Shown here piece by piece: positions 24,392 through 32,594 of a stretch of DNA of 43,423 bases. The translations under genes were made by a program, and so were the position numbers. Every line of letters begins with the position of its first letter. Within the stretch, counting starts at the first letter, position 1. Under the pieces are notes generated by a model. The model worked only from the letters and a program-made list of their open reading frames with translations, was not told the origin of the DNA and ran no database searches. Origin of the DNA: Kitasatospora sp. MBT63 (GTDB taxonomy: Bacteria; Actinomycetota; Actinomycetes; Streptomycetales; Streptomycetaceae); contig NZ_JAIZ01000365.1 in NCBI RefSeq assembly GCF_000710465.2, positions 12,939 to 56,361 of the forward strand, written 5' to 3'.

Positions 24392-25966
24392 TCAGCGGCG
24401 GATGCCGGTGGCGAACGGGAGGGTGTTGACGAAGGCCCGGTGGTGCTCCCGGTCGCACCACTCCAGCTTCAGGTAGCTCTTGCCCGCCGAGGCCCGGATG
24501 GTCCGCTTGTCGCGGGCCAGCGCCTCGGGGCTGCGGGCCGACACCGTCAGGTACCCGACCAGGTTGACGCCGGCCGCGCCGGAGGCGAGGTCGTCACCGC
24601 GCTGGTCGACCCGGCCGGTGTGGGCCAGGTCGCGCGGGTCGACGGTGCGGTTCATCTTGGCGGCGCGGTTGGCCTCGGCCTCGTCGTTGGTCTTCTCGGT
24701 CAGCATCCGCTCGATCGCCACATCGGTCGGCTCCAGGTCCATGGTGACCGCCACGGTGCGGATCACGTCCGGGGTGTGCACCAGCAGCGGCGCGAGGAAG
24801 TTGACGCCGACCGGGGTCAGCGGCCACTCCTTGATCCAGGCGGTGGCGTGGCACCACGGCTCCCGGGTCACCGACTCCCGGGTCTTGGCCTGCAGCAGCT
24901 GCGGGTGGGTCGCGTCCAGCTCGGCCGGCCAGGCGTTGCGCCGGCTCATCGCCTGCAGGTGGTCGATCGGGTGGTCCGGGTCGTACATGGAGTGCACCAG
25001 CGAGGCCAGCCGGGCCTGGCCGAGCGGCTGCCGGACCCGGATGTCCGCCTCCGCCAGCCGGGCGCAGATGTCGGTCAGCTCACGGGCCATCACGGCGGCG
25101 AGCCCGTCGTCGTCCTTGGTCCGCCGGCCGGTCGCGTCCCGGCCCATCGCGTGCGCCTCCGCGGCCAGGTCCCGGGTGTAGTGCATGCAGGCCACCAGGT
25201 ACGCCCGGTGCTGCTCCGAGGAGGTCGACACCATCGACTGCAGCTGGTCGTACGACTCCTTCAGCCAGCGCGGGGCCTCCTGCGCGCCGCGCCGCTCCAC
25301 GTCCTTGGCGTGCGCGTCCGGGTCGGCGGGCAGCGTCCGGGCCAGGATCTGCAGCCGGGTGACGAAGCCGTCCCCGTTGGCCACGTGCTTGAGCAGCGTG
25401 CCGAACCGGTCGACCAGCGCCTCCTGGTCCTCCGAGTCGCGCAGGCCGACGCCCGGCCCCTCGATCTCGATCGCCGCGGTCACCGTCCGGCGCTCCAGGT
25501 GCATCAGCACCGCGACCTCGTCCGGCCCGAACGGCGCGCTCAGCCAGCGCAGCCGGCCCACCCCGGGCGGCGGCCCGACCTCGATCTCCCGGCCGTCCAG
25601 CCGGGTCCCCGCGTCGATCACGTCCGACTTCCACACCGCCCGGCCGCTGCGCAGGGTCCGCCGGTAGCTGCGGTTGATCTCCGCCCACTTGTAGAAGGTG
25701 CGGCGCCGGTACGGCACGTAGACCGCCATGATGGCGAGCAGCGGGAAGCCCACCAGGCCCGCGATCCGCAGCGGCAGGACCGGCATCAGCAGGCCCCACA
25801 TCATGCCGATGAAGGCCCCGAAGATCACCAGCACGATCTCGCCGGTCTCCCGGTTGCGCCCGATCGGCGCGTTGGGCCGGGACTTGCCGATCAGATACGT
25901 GCGGCGCTGGTGGACGTACGGCTGGGCGTACTGGGCTCCGTACTGGCCGAGCGGTTCGCTGCTCAC
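24392..25966 (-). CDS. SCO6880-family protein (PrgI-like TM plus VirB4 N-terminal domain)
   Basis: A 524-residue protein. After about 40 residues come two membrane spans (about 44-62 and 66-85), a PrgI-like module. A long cytoplasmic domain follows that ends SYLKLEWCDREHHRAFVNTL, like the N-terminal half of VirB4. SCO6880-family proteins accompany VirB4-like ATPases in actinobacterial conjugation and secretion clusters. GTG 25966 is preferred over the longer frame because it starts 7 bp after the upstream stop, with GGGAGG in the end of that gene. It probably forms the membrane seat for the ATPase encoded next (inference). Confidence 0.85.
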   Translation of the reverse strand: MSSEPLGQYGAQYAQPYVHQRRTYLIGKSRPNAPIGRNRETGEIVLVIFGAFIGMMWGLLMPVLPLRIAGLVGFPLLAIMAVYVPYRRRTFYKWAEINRSYRRTLRSGRAVWKSDVIDAGTRLDGREIEVGPPPGVGRLRWLSAPFGPDEVAVLMHLERRTVTAAIEIEGPGVGLRDSEDQEALVDRFGTLLKHVANGDGFVTRLQILARTLPADPDAHAKDVERRGAQEAPRWLKESYDQLQSMVSTSSEQHRAYLVACMHYTRDLAAEAHAMGRDATGRRTKDDDGLAAVMARELTDICARLAEADIRVRQPLGQARLASLVHSMYDPDHPIDHLQAMSRRNAWPAELDATHPQLLQAKTRESVTREPWCHATAWIKEWPLTPVGVNFLAPLLVHTPDVIRTVAVTMDLEPTDVAIERMLTEKTNDEAEANRAAKMNRTVDPRDLAHTGRVDQRGDDLASGAAGVNLVGYLTVSARSPEALARDKRTIRASAGKSYLKLEWCDREHHRAFVNTLPFATGIRR

Positions 25967-25973
25967 CGACCCG

Positions 25974-27251
25974 TCACCCTCCCTTCGCTGCGTTGCTGTC
26001 ACGGTTCATGGGCGGGGACTGCGGCGGGGGCGCGGCGGCTGCCGGGGTGCGGCCGGCGTGCGCGGCGATGCCGGGGGCGACCGAGCCGCCGCCGGCGCCG
26101 GAGGAGGCGTTCGCGGTCTGCGGGCCGCCCCGGGAGCCGTGCGTGGAGATGCCCTGCTTCACCAGGTTGGCCGGGCCGCTGATCATCGCCGAGCCGGCCG
26201 AGACGGCGCCGGCCCGGGCGTTGCGCAGCTGGAGCATCTCGTCGCCGAGGCCCGGGACGAAACGGTAGACGGCGGCGCTGGCGAAGATCGACAGGAACAG
26301 GATGGCCAGCCCGGACAGCACCCGGGCGAAGTCGTCGTCCGCCCCGGCGCCGGTGGCGACCGCGCCGGCCAGCCCCAGGATGATCACGATGATCGGCTTC
26401 GCCAGGTCGACCGCCAGCATCAGCCCGGCCCAGCGGCGGACGTGCTTCCACAGTTGCTTGTCGACCAGCCCGGCGTACACCGCGGTGCCCAGCAGCGCGC
26501 CGACGTACAGCATCGCGGCGCGGATCAGCAGCTCGATCCAGAGCACCGCGGCGGCCAGCACGGCCACCAGCGAGACGATGATCAGGATGAGCGGGCCGCC
26601 GCCCATCGTGCCCTTCTCCAGGGTGTCGGCGAAGCCGCCCAGATAGGTCCCGGTGTCCGACTTGGTGCCGGCCGCGATCGCGGCGGTCAGCCCGTCGGTC
26701 ACGCTGACCAGGGTGAACAGAATCAGCGGGGTGAAGGCGGAGGCCACCACCGTCAGCCACAGGAAGCCGATCGCCTCGGCGAAGGCCTGGCCGAGCGGCG
26801 CGCCGCGGACCGCCCGCTTGGTGACGGCCAGCAGCCACAGCACCAGCGTGATGATGGTCGAGCCGGCGAAGACCACGGCGTACTGCTGCAGGAAGGCGGC
26901 GTTGGTGAAGTCGACCTGGGTGGTGCCGTCGATCGCGCCGGACAGCTTGCGGACCACCCAGGCGGCGGCCTGGGCGCAGCCCTTGGCGAGCGACCCGAGC
27001 GGGTCGGTCGCACCGGCGACCGCGCCGGTCCCGGGTACCGTCACCGCGCCCGCCGGCGCGCAGAGCTGGTCCGCGCCGGCCACCGGCAGGTCGACCGAAC
27101 AGGAACGGCTGGGCGAGGGCGTCGGGCTCGGGGTGGGGTCGGCGAACGCCCGCTGCGCGGCCACCAGGGCCGCCAGCTGGAGCATCGCCATCGCACCGCC
27201 GAGCGCGCCGGCGCGCCGGACGAAGGGGGCGGGCGGACCGTCAGCGGGCAT
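25974..27251 (-). CDS. VirB6/TrbL-like polytopic membrane protein
   Basis: A 425-residue protein with a signal peptide (ends AFADP near residue 39), a short Ser/Pro linker, cysteines at 51, 64 and 92, and about six membrane spans (roughly 126-144, 161-184, 219-237, 242-262, 276-298, 310-330). The last 90 residues are a disordered Gly/Ala/Pro tail. Size, span number and operon position fit the VirB6/TrbL channel subunit of type IV secretion systems, but the similarity is topological. ATG 27251 overlaps the upstream stop by 11 bp and is preferred over ATG 27281. The SCO6880 gene starts 8 bp downstream. Confidence 0.75.
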   Translation of the reverse strand: MPADGPPAPFVRRAGALGGAMAMLQLAALVAAQRAFADPTPSPTPSPSRSCSVDLPVAGADQLCAPAGAVTVPGTGAVAGATDPLGSLAKGCAQAAAWVVRKLSGAIDGTTQVDFTNAAFLQQYAVVFAGSTIITLVLWLLAVTKRAVRGAPLGQAFAEAIGFLWLTVVASAFTPLILFTLVSVTDGLTAAIAAGTKSDTGTYLGGFADTLEKGTMGGGPLILIIVSLVAVLAAAVLWIELLIRAAMLYVGALLGTAVYAGLVDKQLWKHVRRWAGLMLAVDLAKPIIVIILGLAGAVATGAGADDDFARVLSGLAILFLSIFASAAVYRFVPGLGDEMLQLRNARAGAVSAGSAMISGPANLVKQGISTHGSRGGPQTANASSGAGGGSVAPGIAAHAGRTPAAAAPPPQSPPMNRDSNAAKGG

Positions 27252-28077
27252 AGCGGAAGCCTCCGAACTGCTGGACGGCATTGGTGATGTCCTCGGCGGT
27301 GGCCGCCTGCTGATCCCCCGGGACGGGAGCCGGTCCGGCGGCGCGGGAGAAGTCGGTGAGCTTCCAGTCGCTGCCGCTCCAGCGCATGGTGACGGTCAGG
27401 GTGTACCAGTTCTCCGTCACCGGCTTGATCGAGTTGGCCCCCGCGAGGCCGACCAGCCCCGTGCACCAGACCTCGACCTTGGTCGCGGTGTCCGCGGAGT
27501 TGGTGGTCCTGGTGCCGACCGGGACGCTGCGGCTGACTAAGGTCAGGCCCTTGGGGGCCTTGCCCTGGGCGTCCAGGCCGAAGCCGGCCACGGTCTCCGG
27601 GCCGAAGGCCTTGTCGAGCCGCTCCTGGAGCTGCGGGGTGACGCTGGGGTCGGTGACGGTGGCGACCAGCGCATGCCGGCTGTCGGCCCGGAACATCTCC
27701 GCGCCGCCCAGCGCGACCGCGTAGTTGGCGGCGGCCGACTGCGCGCCCTGGTCGGTGTGCGGGAAGCCGCTGGCGACCCCGCCCGAGGTGGTGGTGACCG
27801 GCTCCCGGCCGGTGGCCGCGGTGTTGGCGGGGGCGGGCCCGCCCTTGCCGTCGGAGTCCGCGCCGGCCCCGTCGGCCGAGGTCTGGGAGCGGCCCGTCCC
27901 GGGGTCGGGCTTGCCGCGGTTGGCGACCGAGATCGCAAGGACCAGGAGGGTGACCACCACCAGGACGGCCAGCAGGGTCCGCAGCGGGCGCGGCTGACGG
28001 CCGCTCATCTGGTGGGAGGACTGTTCGGCGACCGGTAGCCGCGTGCGGGTGTGCGGCTGGTCGTCGGACAACGGCAC
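27241..28077 (-). CDS. VirB8/TcpC-like bitopic conjugation protein
   Basis: A 278-residue protein with a short cytoplasmic start, one membrane span at about 33-52 (TLLAVLVVVTLLVLAISVAN), a Gly/Ala/Thr linker and an extracytoplasmic domain. That domain (NYAVALGGAEMFRADSRHAL, NWYTLTVTMRWSGSDWKLTD) has the NTF2-like alpha+beta pattern of VirB8/TcpC proteins. It would bridge the inner channel to the outside. Its 3' end overlaps the VirB6-like gene by 11 bp, so the two are translationally coupled. Assignment by architecture; moderate confidence. Confidence 0.7.
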   Translation of the reverse strand: MPLSDDQPHTRTRLPVAEQSSHQMSGRQPRPLRTLLAVLVVVTLLVLAISVANRGKPDPGTGRSQTSADGAGADSDGKGGPAPANTAATGREPVTTTSGGVASGFPHTDQGAQSAAANYAVALGGAEMFRADSRHALVATVTDPSVTPQLQERLDKAFGPETVAGFGLDAQGKAPKGLTLVSRSVPVGTRTTNSADTATKVEVWCTGLVGLAGANSIKPVTENWYTLTVTMRWSGSDWKLTDFSRAAGPAPVPGDQQAATAEDITNAVQQFGGFRYAR

Positions 28078-28181
28078 GGCGGCCCTCCTGGTGCGGGGAG
28101 CCCGGGTGGGGCTCCGGTGGTGAAATACGACAGCCCCAGCAGACGCAGCAGGGCCGCTCCGCCGGGACGACTATCTGACCG

Positions 28182-28538
28182 TCAGATGGCCATGCCGTAG
28201 ACAATGGTGAACAGGGTGCCGAGGGATCCGATGATGAACACGCCGGTCAGCCCGGCGATGATCAGCCCCTTGCCCTGTTCGGCGCTGAAGGTGTCCCTCA
28301 TGGCGGTGGCGCCGATCCGCTGCTTGGCCGCACCCCAGACCGCCAGGCCCAGGCAGGCCAGGATGGCCACGGCCATGATGACCTCCACCATCACCCGGGC
28401 CTCCGAGCCCAGGCTGGAGAACGGCCCCCAGTCCGGCGCGATCCCGCCGATGATGGTGTCGATATTGGCTTTCTTCGGCGGATCCTCCGCCAGGTACCCG
28501 ATCACCTTGCTGTCCACGCTGCTCAGGTTCATTTCCAT
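28182..28538 (-). CDS. Small two-span membrane protein heading the T4SS-like operon
   Basis: A 118-residue protein with a polar N-terminal third and two membrane spans (about 49-70 and 90-113). A loop QRIGATAMRDTFSAEQGKG joins them. A short protein with two hydrophobic segments at the front of such an operon may be a pilin (VirB2-like) or a VirB3-like subunit. There is no cleavable signal peptide. ATG 28538 or the in-frame ATG two codons later may start it. About 100 bp separate it from the next gene. A promoter lies roughly 60 bp upstream. Confidence 0.7.
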   Translation of the reverse strand: MEMNLSSVDSKVIGYLAEDPPKKANIDTIIGGIAPDWGPFSSLGSEARVMVEVIMAVAILACLGLAVWGAAKQRIGATAMRDTFSAEQGKGLIIAGLTGVFIIGSLGTLFTIVYGMAI

Positions 28539-28595
28539 CTCACCGCCCGATCAGGCAAATTCAAGGCCCCGAACCAGGGTCGAGCGAAGGGGCCG

Positions 28596-28624
28596 GTCCT
28601 ATTCTTGGCCAGATCTGATGTCGA
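28596..28624 (-). promoter_or_regulatory. Promoter of the T4SS-like operon
   Basis: On the minus strand TCGACA (28624-28619) and TAGGAC (28601-28596), 17 bp apart, lie about 60 bp before the first gene. The -35 matches TTGACA at 5 of 6 positions. Upstream, at 28665-28689, two CGTACG elements may be operator sites. Confidence 0.55.
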
Positions 28625-28772
28625 CTTGGCTACTTCTCGCGGATTGGTCGTGCGGGATGGGACACGTACGACAGGATGTCCACCGTACGAAGGATACGGC
28701 TCACTGTGAGTGTTCGCGATGATTGCGCTGAGCAACGCCTTCCTGGACACTGCTGACTGACGCTTCGTCGGG

Positions 28773-29957
28773 ATGGTGCTGATGGTACTCCGCAAGGCAC
28801 GCGCCGCCGCTGCCGCTGCGGCAGTTGTGACGGTCGGATTCGTCGGTCTGGTCACCGTGGGAACGTTCGCCGCGAGCGGCACGCCCCAGCAGGGCGGGAA
28901 CAACCTCGCGCTCTCCAGCGGCACGGTGCCCGCGGCCTACCAGCCGCTGATCCAGAAATGGGGCACCCTCTGCCCCGAGATCTCCCCCCCGATGCTGGCC
29001 GCCCAGCTCTACCAGGAGAGCGGTTTCGACCCGGGCGCCCGCAGTCCCGCCAAGGCCTACGGGATGGCCCAGTTCCTGGAAGGCACCTGGGCGACCTACG
29101 GGACGGACGGGAACGGCGACGGCAGGCGGGACATCTGGGACGCCTCCGACGCCATCGCCTCCGCCGCCACTTACGACTGCGCCCTCGCCAAGGACGTCTC
29201 CAAGGTCCCCGGCGACCGCCAGGCCAATATGCTCGCCGCCTACAACGCGGGCCCGTACGCGGTGATAAACGCCGGCGGCATCCCCGCGTACAAGGAGACC
29301 CAGGGCTACGTCCGCAGCATCCAGGCGCTGGCCCGCAGCTTCACCGCGCCCACCACCGGGAGCGCGGTCGGCCTCTCCCGGCAGGCGGCCGGCGCGATCT
29401 ACTTCGCCCAGACCAAACTCGGCACCCCGTACCTGTGGGGCGGCGAGGGACTGCCCTCGCAGAACGGCCGGTTCGACTGCTCCGGCCTCACCCAGTCCGC
29501 GTTCGAGAGCGTGGGCATCAAGCTGCCGCGGGTGGCCAACGACCAGTGGTACGCCGGCGAGCACCCCTCCCGGGACCAACTCCGGCCGGGCGACCTGGTC
29601 TTCTTCGCCAACGACCTGACCGACCCGCGCTCCATCCACCACGTCGGCATCTACGTCGGCGGCGGCTACATGATCGACGCACCGCACACCGGCGCGCTGG
29701 TCCGCTACGACACCATCGACCAGCGGGACTACATCGGCGCGACCCGGGTCACGCCGGACGGCGCGGAGGCGCTCCCGGTCCGCGGCGCCGACGGCAGCAT
29801 CACCGGCGGCGGCGGCCCGAGCGGCGGCAACCAGTCCACCGGCGGCACCGGCCCGGCCGCCGCGGCCGCCCCGGCCGCCTCCGCCCCTCCCGCCGCAAGG
29901 GCGACCCCCACCGCACCCGCCACACCCGTCACCGGTCAACCACCGGCAAAGGTCTGA
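28773..29957 (+). CDS. Secreted bifunctional lytic transglycosylase / NlpC-P60 endopeptidase
   Basis: A 394-residue cell-wall hydrolase. A signal peptide (about residues 7-35) is followed by an SLT-type transglycosylase domain with catalytic E82 (LYQESGFDP) and the AYNAGPY motif (156-162). An NlpC/P60 domain comes next with C236 (FDCSGLTQ), H290 (HHVGIYVG) and H305 (APHTG). The C-terminal 70 residues are Gly/Ala/Pro-rich. It would cut both glycan strands and peptide stems, like the muralytic subunits of Gram-positive type IV systems. It is divergent from the T4SS-like operon. ATG 28773 or ATG 28782 may start it. A weak promoter (TTGCGC 28723, GACACT 28746) precedes it. Confidence 0.9.
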   Translation: MVLMVLRKARAAAAAAAVVTVGFVGLVTVGTFAASGTPQQGGNNLALSSGTVPAAYQPLIQKWGTLCPEISPPMLAAQLYQESGFDPGARSPAKAYGMAQFLEGTWATYGTDGNGDGRRDIWDASDAIASAATYDCALAKDVSKVPGDRQANMLAAYNAGPYAVINAGGIPAYKETQGYVRSIQALARSFTAPTTGSAVGLSRQAAGAIYFAQTKLGTPYLWGGEGLPSQNGRFDCSGLTQSAFESVGIKLPRVANDQWYAGEHPSRDQLRPGDLVFFANDLTDPRSIHHVGIYVGGGYMIDAPHTGALVRYDTIDQRDYIGATRVTPDGAEALPVRGADGSITGGGGPSGGNQSTGGTGPAAAAAPAASAPPAARATPTAPATPVTGQPPAKV

Positions 29958-30058
29958 CCCGCCGAATCCTCTTCGTGTGCGCGTCAAGTGGACGGTGAGT
30001 CAAGTTTCCATAACAGGGCCGGTGCCCGGAAACCTGGACACCGCCTCCGGCGTTCTTG

Positions 30059-30086
30059 CACGGTGGGCCGGACGTGGCCCACCGTG
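30059..30086 (+). terminator. 11-bp hairpin in the PAP2 leader
   Basis: CACGGTGGGCC (30059-30069) pairs perfectly with GGCCCACCGTG (30076-30086), 6-nt loop. It lies 100 bp after the hydrolase stop and just before the PAP2 ribosome-binding site (30091-30100), so it is either a terminator or a structure that affects PAP2 translation. Confidence 0.6.
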
Positions 30087-30106
30087 ACGAGGGAGGGAGG
30101 TGTGGC

Positions 30107-30853
30107 GTGTCGACGCTGCTCGCCGACACGGTCGATCCCGATCTCGACCTGCTGCGCGTGGTCAACGGCCTGGCGGTCGCCTCGCCGGACTGGCTGACCG
30201 GACTGGTCTCCTGGGTCGGCGAGTACGGCATCCTGCTCGGCCTCGCGGCCGTCCTGCTGACCGCCTGGCTGCAGGCCCGCCGGTCGCCGGGCGCCCCGGT
30301 CGCCGTGGCCGGACTGCTCTGGGCGCCGCTCTCGGTCGCCCTGGCCGAGCTGGCCAACCTCCCCATCTCGGCGATCGTCGACCGGCCGCGCCCGTTCGTC
30401 GACCACCCCGAACTGGACGTCCTGGTCGAGGGCAAGGAGGGCACGCTGTCCTTCGTCAGCGACCACTCGGCGATGTCCATGGGCATCGCGGTGGCACTGA
30501 TGCTGGTCAACCGCCGGCTCGGGCTGGTGGCGGGGGTGCTGGCCCTGCTGCAGGGCTTCTGCCGGATGTACATGGGCGTCCACTACCCGACCGATGTGAT
30601 CGGCGGCTACGCGCTGGCCACCGCCGTGGTGCTGCTGCTGGCGCCGATCGCGATGGCCGTGCTGGTCCCGCTCTGCCATGCGGTGGCCCGGACGGCGGCC
30701 GCGCCGCTGATAGTCGCCGGTCCCCGCCCCGAGCGTCCCTCGCGGGGCCGCTCCGCCCGCGGCCGCCGCCGGTCGGCGTCCCGTCGGTCCCGGCCCGCCG
30801 CCGCCCGGGAGAGCACGGCGGACCACACCCCCGAACGCGACCTGGCGGCCTGA
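30107..30853 (+). CDS. PAP2-family membrane phosphatase
   Basis: A 248-residue membrane protein with about five to six hydrophobic spans. It carries the PAP2 motifs DRPRP (92-96), FVSDHSAM with H120, and CRMYMGVHYPTD with R153 and H159. Such enzymes dephosphorylate undecaprenyl pyrophosphate or other lipid phosphates. In the first motif, K-x6-RP, the lysine position is S88, so one phosphate-binding residue is missing. The C terminus is an arginine/serine-rich cytoplasmic tail. GTG 30107 has a strong GGGAGGGAGG six bases upstream, which decides the start. Confidence 0.88.
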   Translation: MSTLLADTVDPDLDLLRVVNGLAVASPDWLTGLVSWVGEYGILLGLAAVLLTAWLQARRSPGAPVAVAGLLWAPLSVALAELANLPISAIVDRPRPFVDHPELDVLVEGKEGTLSFVSDHSAMSMGIAVALMLVNRRLGLVAGVLALLQGFCRMYMGVHYPTDVIGGYALATAVVLLLAPIAMAVLVPLCHAVARTAAAPLIVAGPRPERPSRGRSARGRRRSASRRSRPAAARESTADHTPERDLAA

Positions 30854-30883
30854 GGCCCCGGAGGCACGAGGCCTGCCACGGCG

Positions 30884-31198
30884 TCAGCTCCGCTGCCCGG
30901 CCGGATGATCGGCGGGGTGATCCCCCGGGTGGTCCCCCAGGTACTCGCTCAGGTGCTCGCTCAGGTGCTCGGCGGCGTCGCGTCTGGCCCGGTCCCGGGA
31001 GCGCCGGGCGGGGGCGAACCAGCCACAGCTGCAGCTCGCGAAGGCGAAGGACCCGCGCTCGTCGACCGAGACCCGGTGCTCGGCGGCCGGTACCGGCCCG
31101 GACGGGTCGAGCACCGGCCCGGACGGATCGGGCACCCGCTCGGACGGATCGGGTGGCGCGCCGGACGGGGCCGGCAGCTCGCTGTACACGTGCCTCAC
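30884..31198 (-). CDS. Small conserved protein with CSCGW motif
   Basis: A 104-residue protein. The core, HRVSVDERGSFAFASCSCGW followed by FAPARRSRDRARRDAAEH, recalls a widespread streptomycete hypothetical protein family; the paired cysteines could bind zinc. The N-terminal part is a repeat of PDPSG-P/V units and the C-terminal tail repeats HLSEHLSEYLGDHPGDHPAD. GTG 31198 or the in-frame GTG three codons later may start it. The function is unknown. Confidence 0.7.
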   Translation of the reverse strand: MRHVYSELPAPSGAPPDPSERVPDPSGPVLDPSGPVPAAEHRVSVDERGSFAFASCSCGWFAPARRSRDRARRDAAEHLSEHLSEYLGDHPGDHPADHPAGQRS

Positions 31199-31338
31199 GG
31201 TAACCCGATCCGCACCCAGCGCGCGACGACTTCCGCGCGCCCCCTTTGGCGTAACCCCTGAGCCGTCGGCTCGTTTCCCGGTGAAGCGCTCCGCCCACCC
31301 GGGGTGGTGGCTTGCCGGGCACCGTGCCCGAGGGGGTT

Positions 31339-32214
31339 GTGTCGAGAGTGAAGAAGCCGATCAAGAGCCGCCGGTCCGTGCCGCCCGTCCGGGCCGCCGC
31401 CGCGGTCGCGGTGCTGGCGGCCGCACTGGCCGCCTGCGGTGGTGCCACGCACCCGCAGGGCAGCTCAGCGGACCAGCTGTCCGCCGATCCGCTGACCGCC
31501 GTCCGCAGCGCCGCCGACATCACCGGCCGCACCGGCTCCGTCCACCTGACCACCGAGCTGGTCACCGAGTCCGCGGACAAGAAGGCCGTCTTCACCGGCG
31601 TCGGCGGGTACGACTACGTGAAGCGGATCGGCCGGATGGAGATCACCGTCCCGCCCGGGGCCGCGACCACCGGCACGATCGTCGAGGTGGTCCTGCCCGG
31701 CACGGTCTACCTGCAGAACAGCGGCGCCAAGATCCCGGCCGGCAAGTTCGTCAAGCTGGACGTCCGCCAGCTGCCCGACGGGAACCTGGTCAGCAGCGGC
31801 GCCACCGATCCCGCCGTGGCCGCCGGCGCACTGCGCGGTGTCCAGCGGGCCGACCTGGTGGGCACCGAGACGGTCGGCGGCGTGGAGCTGCAGCACTACA
31901 AGGGCACCCTCGACCTCGCCAAGGCCGCGGACGCGACCGGCGGGCGGGGTGCCGACTCGCTGCGGATGGGCGCCCAGACCTTCACCGTCAAGGAGGTCCC
32001 GTACGAGGCCTGGCTGGACGCGCAGGGCCGGCTGCACAAGGTGGTCGAGACCTTCGACTTCACCGGGGTCGCCGGGTCGAAGGCGGCGAAGGACCAGGTC
32101 AAGGTGGTCTCGACGGTCTCGCTCGGGGACTTCGGCAAGCCCGTCGAGGCGGCCGAGCCCGCCGCGGGCGACATCTACGCGATGCAGGGATCCGAGTCGC
32201 CGTCCGCGAAGTAG
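31339..32214 (+). CDS. LppX/LprG-like secreted lipoprotein
   Basis: A 291-residue lipoprotein. After a basic start (SRVKKPIKSRR) comes a hydrophobic signal and the lipobox ALAAC, whose cysteine would be acylated. The mature part (SADITGRTGSVHLTTELVTE and IDVP-like strands such as MEITVPPG, AWLDAQGRLHKVVETFDF) fits the half-barrel LppX/LprAFG family, which carries lipids in mycobacteria. GTG 31339 follows AGGGGG closely; GTG 31348 is also possible. The role in streptomycetes is unknown. Confidence 0.8.
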   Translation: MSRVKKPIKSRRSVPPVRAAAAVAVLAAALAACGGATHPQGSSADQLSADPLTAVRSAADITGRTGSVHLTTELVTESADKKAVFTGVGGYDYVKRIGRMEITVPPGAATTGTIVEVVLPGTVYLQNSGAKIPAGKFVKLDVRQLPDGNLVSSGATDPAVAAGALRGVQRADLVGTETVGGVELQHYKGTLDLAKAADATGGRGADSLRMGAQTFTVKEVPYEAWLDAQGRLHKVVETFDFTGVAGSKAAKDQVKVVSTVSLGDFGKPVEAAEPAAGDIYAMQGSESPSAK

Positions 32215-32362
32215 TCCGCGGTGCCGCACCCGCCCCGGCGGCGTCCCACCCGTTTCGGCGGCAGAGATGACCCGTCCGTGCCATGTGGGCGGGCGCCGAG
32301 CTGCCTACGCTGGACAGCCGGGGCTGCCATGGGGACCGGCAGGCGGCGCTGAAGGGGTGGTG

Positions 32363-32551
32363 GTGCAGGTGGCGTCCGCGGACGGCCGGGCAGGCGGCCA
32401 CGACGAGACCGCGCTCGACGAGATCGAGCTGGCCGGGGAGCTGATGATCGCCGCGTCCACCAGTGCGGAGGACCGGCTGGCCACCGAGCAGATCGACGAG
32501 GTGCTGCTCGACCGCGCCCCCGAGCCGCGCCCGGGCGGACCGGGCGGCTGA
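32363..32551 (+). CDS. Small conserved acidic protein
   Basis: A 62-residue soluble acidic protein with the core LDEIELAGELMIAASTSAED followed by RLATEQIDEVLL, a pattern I recognise from short streptomycete hypothetical proteins that lie near csoR. Several in-frame GTGs are present; GTG 32363 is chosen because GAAGGGG lies five bases upstream. It is 43 bp from the convergent csoR stop. No function is known. Confidence 0.7.
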   Translation: MQVASADGRAGGHDETALDEIELAGELMIAASTSAEDRLATEQIDEVLLDRAPEPRPGGPGG

Positions 32552-32594
32552 CCCCGGCCGGCCCGCGGCCGGGCGGCCGGGAGCACGCGGCCGC

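Noticed and set aside
28700..28710. BldD operator at CTCACTGTGAG
   Set aside because: The half sites are too close together for the BldD consensus spacing.
23023..29957. Integrative conjugative element
   Set aside because: No integrase, relaxase, replication gene, att repeats or tRNA, and base composition is like the neighbours. It is more likely a resident cluster.
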